Of a stretch of DNA of 64,000 nt, positions 34,596-45,000 are shown piece by piece (the stretch's first letter is position 1; each line of letters begins with the position of its first letter). The position numbers and the translations under genes were made by a program. The DNA comes from Neoechinorhynchus agilis (taxonomy: Eukaryota; Acanthocephala), in assembly GCA_051530055.1 (NCBI GenBank), contig CM121341.1, positions 4,030,001 to 4,094,000 on the forward strand, read 5' to 3'. The notes beneath the pieces are model-generated. The model was given only the letters and a program-made list of their open reading frames with translations, ran no database searches and was not told the origin of the DNA.

Positions 34596-35009
34596 CAATT
34601 GGAGTGATTGAGTGGAAATGTTCAAAGATTTCATCATTATTATCCAAGGACCTACGCTATAGTCTTCAGACGAATAATGTGGCACAGATCGGATAGTCAA
34701 CGGTAAAATCTGACTGGTCTTTGTGTTTAGATGAAAGATGATAAACAATTCGTGTGTAACAAATAATGAGAAATTGGGTCGTCCTGCACGAATTGCGGCA
34801 TTCCCTACATAAAGCAACCGTCGTTTCCATTACGTTTTATCAGCAGTACCAAAGGAATTCCCGGCGTGGAATCTGATAACTTAAGAGAAGTTGGCCTTTA
34901 GCGACATTGCTCTGTGAAAGATCAGATTGATTGGCATGATTAAAACCTTAATGTGAGCGGTGGGATAAATCGTTTCGTAGAAGTTGTCGACGTATCGATT
35001 GGTCAACAA
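34596..35009. other. Spacer, nothing recognised
   Basis: No supported gene. An 83-codon minus-strand ORF (34566-34817) has no recognisable domain and no clear coding signal. Confidence 0.3.
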
Positions 35010-35357
35010 ATGGAATCAATCAAAACGGAAGAAGGAACGCTACGACGCATTGATTATTGGTCGCAATGTTCCTTCAGTTTAAGATTTTGGTCAACGGACA
35101 ATGGTCAAGAAGCCATTGGGCTCGGACGAAGCAAATCACAATCAATTTATTACATTCATCAATCAGATATTTTTCCATACCAACCCGCGTATGAGATGTT
35201 TGCGTTTGTTGCGTATTTAACGAGAAAACTAAAAGAATGTTCTCTATTCAATGCTCCGAGGAACACTTCATTTATAACAATGGGCCATCTCGAATCTCTT
35301 TGGCGTTTCTCCATGGCCAAAATCAAAAGGCTGACGTTAAATAGCAATTTCTTTTGA
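35010..35357 (+). CDS. Hypothetical protein or exon, 115 codons
   Basis: ATG ORF (MESIKTEEGTLRRIDYWSQC) with balanced codon use. It continues CSFSLRFWSTDNGQEAIGLG and LFNAPRNTSFITMGHLESLW. No signal peptide, membrane segment or recognised family. The open frame extends 19 codons upstream of the ATG, so it may be an internal exon. It is followed at once by a tandem array. Confidence 0.35.
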   Translation: MESIKTEEGTLRRIDYWSQCSFSLRFWSTDNGQEAIGLGRSKSQSIYYIHQSDIFPYQPAYEMFAFVAYLTRKLKECSLFNAPRNTSFITMGHLESLWRFSMAKIKRLTLNSNFF

Positions 35358-35404
35358 GATCTCGTCCATATCAAATCCGTGTGAATGGATCATCTTTTTT
35401 AGTT

Positions 35405-36240
35405 TTTAGCCGAGAAAATCTCAATTATCTTTCAAGATCTCGTCCGATTTTTTATTTATCGTATTCAATTTTTACCGATAAAATTTTCGGTCTCACAAAA
35501 TCCATTATATTTAAATCTGTTTTAGTGGATTTTTTTAGTTTTAATCAAAAAAAATCTCAATTATCTTTCGAGATCTCGTCCGATTTTTTATTTATCGTAT
35601 TCAATTTTTACCGATAAAATTTTCGGTCTCACAAAATCCATTATATTTAAATCTGTTTTAGTGGATTATTTTTTTAGTTTTAACCGAGAAAATCTCAATT
35701 GGCTTTCGAGATCTCGTCCGATTTTTTATTTATCGTATTCAATTTTTACCGATAAAATTTTCGGTCTCACAAAATCCATTATATTTAAATCTGTTTTAGT
35801 GGATTTTTTTTAGTTTTAATCGAGAAAATCTCAATTTGCTTTCGAGATCTCGTCCGATTTTTTATTTATCGTATTCAATTTTTACCGATAAAATTTTCGG
35901 TCTCACAAAATCCATTATATTTAAATCTGTTTTAGTGGATTTTTTTAGTTTTAATCAAAAAAATCTCAATTGGCTTTCGAGATCTCGTCCGATTTTTTAT
36001 TTATCGTATTCAATTTTTACCGATAAAATTTTCGGTCTCACAAAATCCATTATATTTAAATCTGTTTTAGTGTATTATTTTTTTTGTTTTAATCGAGAAA
36101 ATCTCAATTGGCTTTTGGGATCTCGTCCGATTTTTTATTTATCGTATTCAATTTTTACCGATAAAATTTTCGGTCTCACAAAATCCATTATATTTAAATC
36201 TGTTTGAGTGGATTATTTTTTTCAATCGAAAAAATTCGTC
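35405..36240 (+). repeat. Tandem array, six copies of ~137-143 bp
   Basis: Units begin with AAAATCTCAATT at about 35417, 35551, 35689, 35826, 35963 and 36097, sharing AGATCTCGTCCGATTTTTTA and GATAAAATTTTCGGTCTCAC. Several units stay open in one frame, but composition suggests noncoding DNA. It lies between the orphan ORF and the striatin 3' end. Confidence 0.92.
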
Positions 36241-36462
36241 CGATTTGAGTTATTTTACAAAAATAGTGTGAGATGTGGACCGATTTCTTTGCAGGATACC
36301 ACGGGAATCTTTTGATTGATACGTTTCCCGCCATCGCCTTCCGCTCACACAATCTACGAATAATAAGATTGCAAAATTAGAGAAGATTGATCTCATCAAT
36401 TCACGCCCACGCACGCTCTCAATACACACACATTCGTTCGTTGTAGTTGTTTCTCGAAAAAA

Positions 36463-38459
36463 TTAGCCGTTAATGAGTAAATGCTGCCTGTTACTAATAC
36501 CACCGGAAGCGTTTCTTCCAATTCTATTCTGATTACTTGAGTTGGTAACGCAGTCTCGTTGTTGATGTTTGTTGTACTGGGACGCTTTGAGTACTTTGAG
36601 TACTCGAACGCAATTATCAGCTCCGCCGGTGGCAGCGAAAGGTAACGTTGAATGTAAAGCAACGCATAGAGCGCCTTCGCCCAGTTTAGTCCGATGAACG
36701 GTCATTTGTTGACAGCAAGACCAATCTTCTTTAGATTCTCGATGCCAAATACGCATTGTGCCTTCATGAGAAACACTCAAAATGACTCGGTCTCCTCTGC
36801 CGGCCAATTGAGTAACAAAAGTCGATTGGCATCCATCGACACTGCTTACGAAACGCTTTTTGTTTAAATCGTAAAATTGGATACTCATATCACTAAAAGC
36901 GAATGCGACTCTCGATGAACCCATCAAAGCTAACGATGTAATATCACGGAACTGAAGTTTGAATCGTTTGCTTACTTGTCCTTTCGATGGATCCACGAAG
37001 AACGTCTCACAATCTTCTGCAGGTGGTGCATTGAGACCAATTATTAATTGTCCATCTTTACACAAGCAGGCGTCCACAGGCACGAGTAGTTCTGTGTCAA
37101 TGATCCATTTAATTTCGTTTAAATCGCGAGTTAAACAAGCGATTTTATGGTCAGTTGAGAAGGTCACCAACAATTGAGTTCCTTTAAGAAGACAAATCCC
37201 ATTCACAGAATCTGTGTGAACGTCTGTACGAATACTGAGTCGATCTGTAGGGTCATAGGGATCGACAAACGAAGCATCTACACTCGGAACACGCCATCGG
37301 CATAAAAGTCCCGATAAGTCTCCACTGTACACACAGTCAATGTCCACCTCGACACAAATGATTGCAAATCGATGATACCGATACGTCCTCGCTAGATTGA
37401 TCGTAATTTTAGGAAATCGTCGTTTGATCGCTGCTCCTCCATCAGCATCCCTCTTCTCCTTCAAACTAAATACCCTAACGCAAGTATCATCGCTTCCTGT
37501 AACCAGAAGAGGTTGTGTAGGGTGAAAAGCAACAGTACGAACAGTGTCCAAATGACTACGAGCAAATCCACTTTCTACAAGACGAATCTCTTCGTCAAAT
37601 GATACCATTTCTAACGAAACAAAATACTTTTCCAACGATAAAGGAGTGTCAATCTCCACCAATGGCCTATCAGTCTCGTCTTCATGTCCTAATACGTTCA
37701 AAAACTCAAACTCCTTAGTTACCACTGCTTGTATGTCCGGTGGCGACGACGGAGCATTAACTCCAATTTCCTTTGCTTCTTTAGCAACAATTCCATCCAG
37801 GACGACTTTCCTTCGGTTCTTGTTAGAACGAATGTCCACCACTTGACTATAGGACTGAATTTCGTCCAAATATTGTTTCATGAGACCACTAGCACTTTCT
37901 AACCAAAGGAAAGTCGATTTAAGACGAAACTTTAAATGTTCAACTTCCCCTTGTCCACTTTTCCAGCTTTGTCGTCGGCAATAAGTTGGTCTACGAATTG
38001 CCGAAGAGCTCGTTGTTCGTCGCCATTCGCATTATTATCACCTAAAATATCCTGGACGCTCGCCAAAAACTCATCAGTAGCTTCATCATCGCAACAATTT
38101 TGATGATCATGATGACTCATTCGTTCCATTCGAAGAGCATGTTCAAGCATTTGGATACGTCTAACCAAATTGGAAACCAACATCAGCTGATTATGGTTCC
38201 GACCTCGCAGTAGCGCCAATTGGGCTTCATATTCCACACGCTGAAGATTCCATGTAGCGCGCTCCTTCTCCATCTCGTAGTATCGAGACTCCAGGAAGCT
38301 AAGGGCACCGCGAATCGTGTATTTGCTGTCACTCGGACTGCCAAAATGACAACGTTGATGATTATCAGATCCGTTATTATTATTGCTTAGGTCGGATGAT
38401 GGAGGAGACGTTTGTGGAGGCGGAGGAGGGTCCAGTGCAAGAAGTGAAGTGTCGTCCAT
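36463..38459 (-). CDS. STRN: Striatin (STRIPAK scaffold, PP2A B''' subunit)
   Basis: Scaffold and PP2A regulatory subunit of the STRIPAK complex. Exon 1 38459-37945 and exon 2 37888-36463 join across a 56-nt GT-AG intron in phase 2, giving 646 residues (mammals 713-797). The N-terminal Pro/Ser-rich stretch is followed by YTIRGALSFLESRYYEMEKE and RATWNLQRVEYEAQLALLRG, the caveolin-binding/coiled-coil signature, and by LVRRIQMLEHALRMER. After the linker, MKQYLDEIQSYSQVVDIRSN matches the striatin RQYLQEIGYTD region. WD40 blades begin at HLDTVRTVAFHPTQPLLVTG; later strands include LLVTFSTDHKIACL and FAATGGADNCVRV. TTTTTGTTAAG abuts the ATG. A 2-kb array starts about 65 bp upstream. Confidence 0.94.
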
Positions 38460-38524
38460 CTTAACAAAAAGAATAAAAAGTTAACAACAACAAAAAGGTG
38501 CAATTTAAACATTATTTTTCACAG

Positions 38525-40580
38525 GGCAATAATAAAGAAGATTTCTGCGGTTTTGGTCGAAAGATCAACAGTAGAAAACAAAAGGAAATCAATAGATTAT
38601 TTAAAAAAAAGGCGATCATTAGATAAAAAATTAGAATGGAAAATAAAGAAGATTTCTGCGGTTTTGGTCGAAAGATCAACAGTAGAAAACAAAAGGAAAT
38701 CAATAGATTATTTAAAAAAAAGGCGATCATTAGATAAAAAATTAGAATGGGAAATAAAGAAGATTTCTGGGGTTTTGGTCGAAAGATCAACAGTAGAAAA
38801 CAAAAGGAAATCAATAGATTATTTAAAAAAAAGGCGATCATTAGATAAAAAATTAGAATGGAAAATAAAGAAGATTTCTGGGGTCGAAATCAACAGTAGA
38901 AAAAAAAGGAAATCAATGATTATTTAAAAAAGGCGATCATTAGATAAAAAATTAGAATGGAAATAAAGATTTCTGGGGGTCGAAAGATCAACAGTAGAAA
39001 ACAAAGGAAATCAATAGATTATTTAAAAAAAGGCGATCATTAGATAAAAAATTAGAATGGAAAATAAAGAAGATTTCTGGGGGTCGAAAGATCAACAGTA
39101 GAAAACAAAAGGAAATCAATAGATTATTTAAAAAAAGGCGATCATTAGATAAAAAATTAGAATGGGAAATAAAGAAGATTTCTGGGGGTCGAAAGATCAA
39201 CAGTAGAAAACAAGGAAATCAATAGATTATTTAAAAAAAGGCGATCATTAGATAAAAAATTAGAATGGAAATAAAGAAGATTTCTGGGGTCGAAATCAAC
39301 AGTAGTCATTAGATAAAAAATTAGAATGGGAAATAAAGAAGATTTCTGGGGGTCGAAAAATCAACAGTAGAAAACAAAAGGAAATCAATAGATTATTTAA
39401 AAAAAGGCGATCATTAGATAAAAAATTAGAATGGAAAATAAAGAAGATTTCTGGGGGTCGAAGAATCAACAGTAGAAAACAAAAGGAAATCAATAGATTA
39501 TTTAAAAAAAAGGCGATCATTAGATAAAAAATTAGAATGGGAAATAAAGAAGATTTCTGGGGTTTTGGTCGAAAGATCAACAGTAGAAAACAAAAGGAAA
39601 TCAATAGATTATTAAAAAAAAGGCGATCATTAGATAAAAAATTAGAATGGGAAATAAAGAAGATTTCTGGGGGTCGAAGAATCAACAGTAGAAAACAAAA
39701 GGAAATCAATAGATTATTTAAAAAAGGCGATCATTAGATAAAAAATTAGAATGGGAAATAAAGATTTCTGCGGTTTTGGTCGAAAGATCAACAGTAGAAA
39801 ACAAAAGGAAATCAATAGATTATTTAAAAAAAGGCGATCATTAGATAAAAAATTAGAATGGGAAATAAAGAAGATTTCTGGGGGTCGAAGAATCAACAGT
39901 AGAAAACAAAGGAAATCAATGATTATTTAAAAAAAGGCGATCATTAGATAAAAAATTAGAATGGAAATAAAGATTTCGGTTTTGGTCGAAAGATCAACAG
40001 TAGAAAACAAAAGGAAATCAATAGATTATTTAAAAAAAAGGCGATCATTAGATAAAAAATTAGAATGGGAAATAAAGAAGATTTCTGGGGGTCGAAGAAT
40101 CAACAGTAGAAAACAAAAGGAAATCAATAGATTATTTAAAAAAAGGCGATCATTAGATAAAAAATTAGAATGGGAAATAAAGAAGATTTCTGGGGTCGAA
40201 AAATCAACAGTAGAAAACAAAAGGAAATCAATAGATTATTTAAAAAGGCGATCATTAGATAAAAAATTAGAATGGGAAATAAAGATTTCTGCGGTTTTGG
40301 TCGAAAGATCAACAGTAGAAAACAAAAGGAAATCAATAGATTTAAAAAAAGGCGATCATTAATAAAAAATTAGAATGGGAAATAAAGAAGATTTCTGGGG
40401 GTCGAAGAATCAACAGTAGAAAACAAAAGGAAATCAATAGATTATTTAAAAAAAAGGCGATCATTAGATAAAAAAATTAGAATGGAAAATAAAGAAGATT
40501 TCTGGGGTTTTGGTCGAAAGATCAACAGTAGAAAACAAAAGGAAATCAATGGATTATTTAAAAAAAAGGCGATCAGAGGC
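38525..40580 (+). repeat. Tandem array, about 20 copies of 98-112 bp, upstream of striatin
   Basis: Units contain AAGATCAACAGTAGAAAACA and GGCGATCATTAGATAAAAAA. Full units of 111 bp are open in frame and read VERSTVENKRKSIDYLKKRR over three consecutive units on the plus strand; shorter units break the frame. Two unit types alternate, with GGTTTTGGTCG or GGGGGTCG. It occupies the region immediately 5' of the striatin start. Confidence 0.93.
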
Positions 40581-41152
40581 TAAAATTCGATTCGAAGAGA
40601 AAACTTTTTAAAAATACGATCACTTTAAAAACGATTTAACGAGTTGATGCAGAAAACTGAAGATTAGCATAATAAGTTTTTTTGATCACTTTACACAACC
40701 TTTAAAAAGTTGAACTGGCAAACAAAATCATCAGAGCGTTATTTCGCGCTATTAGAAAAGATGGGAATTGTTTACGTTCATAAGCGACAAAGTAATTTGT
40801 TTTGACAAAACGGTAGGAAAGCACCGCTTATGAATATAAATGAGCATTCAGTTCTCCCACCGACAAAAAACGCCTAAAATGTGGAACAAACATGCAAATT
40901 AAGGGATAGAAATAAAAAAATTGAGAAAACGAATTAAAATAAACGAAAACCAACATTAAAAAACTATCTCTTACGATGCAAAATTGGAGTCCTTTAATGC
41001 AATGGCGGCACAGAAGCGAAAGAAGAATCACTAAAGAAGGTTTGGTTCCATTGATCATCAGGATCAAGAAAAGTCTTAAAGATTCTTCCATAGCCGAGAA
41101 ACGTCATCACTTCTGAACAATTTCGGATCTCAGCAACAAATCGGCGACAGTT
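40581..41152. other. Upstream region of the SNARE gene
   Basis: No recognised gene. A 67-codon minus-strand ORF overlapping the first SNARE exon (40994-41197) was considered but not called. CTCAG at 41131 may be a splice acceptor before the ATG. Confidence 0.3.
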
Positions 41153-42034
41153 ATGGATGTTGAGTTTCAAGCAGTCGTTTCCGAGGTACGAAGCCATCTA
41201 TCGCGATATTCCGGCCTTTTAGGCGAATTGGAAATTAGTGATAATCCGGATTTCGACTCTTTTTGGAAATCAATCACTTTTTTGTATAGCGAGAAGCATC
41301 CCTTCCGTTTCGTGATGAAATCGGTAAACGTTAGACAATTTTGTAATTGGATAGTTTTAATTGACCAAAATATTTGCTGGATTTTAAAGTCGGAAAAACA
41401 TAAGAAATTCTCTAGTCGATCTTTAACGGAATAGTCCCTTTCAGTTTGAAAAAGTGATCACATTTCAATACTAGAAGCTGAACAGTTCATTGACAACGAA
41501 ATTAAACAGCTCGAATTATTTTTAAGTTCTCAGCAACGCCGAATAATTCAATTAGAAAACGAAATTAAATCGCTTCGCTCGGCATTCGTACGGTTACAAG
41601 CGACGAAAATGCGCTTAATGGCATACCACGAGAACCGGAAAAAGCTTTTATTGACCGATTTGGACTGTGGAACTGATGTAACTCGGATCAATATGTTTTC
41701 AACTGAGCAATCATTGGAGAAGAAATGGCAATTTTCGAGTGCGTTGGACAATTTGATTGACCAAGGCACTGAGATAGTCCGAAATTTAAAACCAACTTAA
41801 CGTGTCTTTTACAAGGGAAAAGATCGAAGACTCGTTAAATTTGGATTACAACAGCAACGATTCGGGATTAGTCGTTCAATATCCCGTCTTTCGCTCTCTG
41901 AATGGACACTAACACGTTCAAAAGATTTAATAGAAGAGATCGGACACCGTGCTCGCTCTGACTGGATTATTCTGTTTATTGGATCTGCTTTAATCATCCT
42001 TCTTATTGTGATGATCTATCGATTCCTTCTCTAA
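41153..42034 (+). CDS. GOSR2: Golgi Qb-SNARE, membrin/GOSR2 (Bos1)-like
   Basis: Tail-anchored SNARE for ER-Golgi transport. The most convincing part is 41476-41790: EAEQFIDNEIKQLELFLSSQ, IQLENEIKSLRSAFVRLQAT, ENRKKLLLTDLD and a SNARE-like helix (FSSALDNLIDQGTEI). A 39-nt GT-AG intron (phase 0) then joins GKDRRLVKFGLQQQRFGISR, ending in a membrane anchor WIILFIGSALIILLIVMIYR and stop TAA 42032-42034. The proposed first exon (MDVEFQAVVSE) is plausible; the junctions between 41340 and 41470 are not resolved. Sec20 or Gos28 are alternatives. The last 45 coding bases overlap the MBOAT gene on the other strand. Confidence 0.6.
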
Positions 42035-45000
42035 TTGATTAAATTCACTTTTCTTACTTCCACACGGAGTAATAATGCATATGAACACAAAGATCAATTG
42101 AACTACGAATCGGTACTGCATGAAGAAGCTATAACCTCGGTGGAAATCAAGGAGGGAAAATGGTATCAAGCAGTAATTGGCCGCTGTGATCGCAGAAAAC
42201 CACGTCAAAACGTCGTAAAATCTCTTGCGTGATGGTGATTTCAAAAACAATGGACGGAACGATCGTCTATCAAACACAATCCGTCTTATATCTTCAGAGT
42301 AAGAAAAGTTAACTAGTTTTTTAAAATATTACATCTTATGAGGTAAAATTTCTTCAAAAAGGGCCTAGAAGCCTCCTTCGTCTAAAAAAGATGAAAGGAT
42401 CTTTTATACGGACATTAATAAGACAATCTCTAAATTTTAGCGTTATCTTTAGATCTCTATACCTTTTTGAACTTTTAAGAATAGAGATTAAAAATCCTAG
42501 GTGAAATTTCTTCAAAAAAGCCCTAGAAGCCTTCTTTGTTTAAAAAAGTTGAAAAGACAATCTCTAAATTTTAGCGTTATCCTTAGATCTCTATACTTAT
42601 TTGAACTTTTAAGAATAGAGATCAAAAATCCTAGGTGAAATTTCTTCAAAAAAGCCCTAGAAGCCTTCTTTGTTTAAAAAAGTTGAAAAGGCAATCTCTA
42701 AATTTTAGCGTTATCTTTAGATCTCTATACTTTTTTGAACTTTTAAGAATAGAGATCAAAAATCCTAGGTGAAATTTCTTCAAAAAAGCCCTAGAAGCCT
42801 TCTTTGTTTAAAAAAGTTGAAAAGGCAATCTCTAAATTTTAGCGTTATCTTTAGATCTCTATACTTTTTTGAACTTTTAAGAATAGAGATCAAAAATCCT
42901 AGGTAAAATTTCTTCAAAAAAGCCCTAGAAGCCTTCTTTGTTTAAAAAAGTTGAAAAGGCAATCTCTAAATTTTAGCGTTATCTTTAGATCTCTATACTT
43001 TTTTGAACTTTTAAGAATAGAGATCAAAAATCCTAGGTGAAATTTCTTCAAAAAAGCCCTAGAAGCCTTCTTTGTTTAAAAAAGTTGAAAAGGCAATCTC
43101 TAAATTTTAGCGTTATCTTTAGATCTCTATACTTTTTTGAACTTTTAAGAATAGAGATCAAAAATCCTAGGTGAAATTTCTTCAAAAAGCCCTAGAAGCC
43201 TTCTTGTTTAAAAAGTTGAAAAGACAATCTCTAAATTTTAGCGTTATCTTTAGATCTCTATACTTTTTTGAACTTTTAAGAATAGAGATCAAAAATCCTA
43301 GGTAAAATTTCTTCAAAAAAGCCCTAGAAGCCTTCTTTGTTTAAAAAAGTTGAAAAGGCAATCTCTAAATTTTAGCGTTATCTTTAGATCTCTATACTTT
43401 TTTGAACTTTTAAGAATAGAGATCAAAAATCCTAGGTGAAATTTCTTCAAAAAAGCCCTAGAAGCCTTCTTTGTTTAAAAAAGTTGAAAAGGCAATCTCT
43501 AAATTTTAGCGTTATCTTTAGATCTCTATACTTTTTTGAACTTTTAAGAATAGAGATCAAAAATCCTAGGTAAAATTTCTTCAAAAAAGCCCTAGAAGCC
43601 TTCTTTGTTTAAAAAAGTTGAAAAGGCAATCTCTAAATTTTAGCGTTATCTTTAGATCTCTATACTTTTTTGAACTTTTAAGAATAGAGATCAAAAATCC
43701 TAGGTGAAATTTCTTCAAAAAAGCCCTAGAAGCCTTCTTTGTTTAAAAAAGTTGAAAAGGCAATCTCTAAATTTTAGCGTTATCTTTAGATCTCTATACT
43801 TTTTTGAACTTTTAAGAATAGAGATCAAAAATCCTAGGTAAAATTTCTTCAAAAAAGCCCTAGAAGCCTTCTTTGTTTAAAAAAGTTGAAAAGACAATCT
43901 AAATTTTAGCTTATCGAAGCCTTCTTTGTTTAAAAAAGTTGAAAAGGCATCTCTAAATTTTAGCGTTATCTTTAGATCTCTATACTTTTTTGAACTTTTA
44001 AGAATAGAGATCAAAAATCCTAGGTAAAATTTCTTCAAAAAAGCCCTAGAAGCCTTCTTTGTTTAAAAAAGTTGAAAAGGCAATCTCTAAATTTTAGCGT
44101 TATCTTTAGATCTCTATACTTTTTTGAACTTTTAAGAATAGAGATCAAAAATCCTAGGTGAAATTTCTTCAAAAAAGCCTAGAAGCCTTCTTTGTTTAAA
44201 AAAGTTGAAAAGGCAATCTCTAAATTTTAGCGTTATCTTTAGATCTCTATACTTTTTTGAACTTTTAAGAATAGAGATCAAAAATCCTAGGTGAAATTTC
44301 TTCAAAAAAGCCCTAGAAGCCTTCTTTGTTTAAAAAAGTTGAAAAGGGAAAAGACAATCTCTAAATTTTAGCGTTATCTTTAGATCTCTATACTTTTTTG
44401 AACTTTTAAGAATAGAGATCAAAAATCCTAGGTGAAATTTCTTCAAAAAAGCCCTAGAAGCCTTCTTTGTTTAAAAAAGTTGAAAAGGCAATCTCTAAAT
44501 TTTAGCGTTATCTTTAGATCTCTATACTTTTTTGAACTTTTAAGAATAGAGATCAAAAATCCTAGGTAAAATTTCTTCAAAAAAGCCTAGAAGCCTTCTT
44601 TGTTTAAAAAAGTGAAAAGCAATCTCTAATTTTAGCGTTATCTTAGATCTCTATACTTTTTGAACTTTAGAATAGATCAAAATCCTAGGTAAATTTCTTC
44701 AAAAAAGCCTGAAGCTTCTTGAAAAGTTGAAAAGGCAATCTCTAAATTTTAGCGTTATCTTTAGATCTCTATACTTATTTGAACTTTTAAGAATAGAGAT
44801 CAAAAATCCTAGGTGAAATTTCTTCAAAAAAGCCTAGAAGCCTTCTTTGTTTAAAAAAGTTGAAAAGACAATCTCTAAATTTTAGCGTTATCTTTAGATC
44901 TCTATACTTATTTGAACTTTTAAGAATAGAGATCAAAAATCCTAGGTGAAATTTCTTCAAAAAAGCCCTAGAAGCCTTCTTTGTTTAAAAAAGTTGAAAA

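Noticed and set aside
35836-36207. 123-codon ORF with repeated 41-residue blocks
   Set aside because: It is the AT-rich 140-bp array read through. Phe/Ile/Ser-rich composition follows base content and other units break the frame.
39296-39709. 137-codon minus-strand hydrophobic repeat ORF (FCFLLLIFRP)
   Set aside because: It is the reverse strand of the 111-bp array. Hydrophobicity follows from poly-T content.
40994-41197. 67-codon minus-strand ORF (FLGYGRIFKTFLDPDDQW)
   Set aside because: Overlaps the proposed first SNARE exon on the other strand and has no recognised family. It could be real, but evidence is insufficient.
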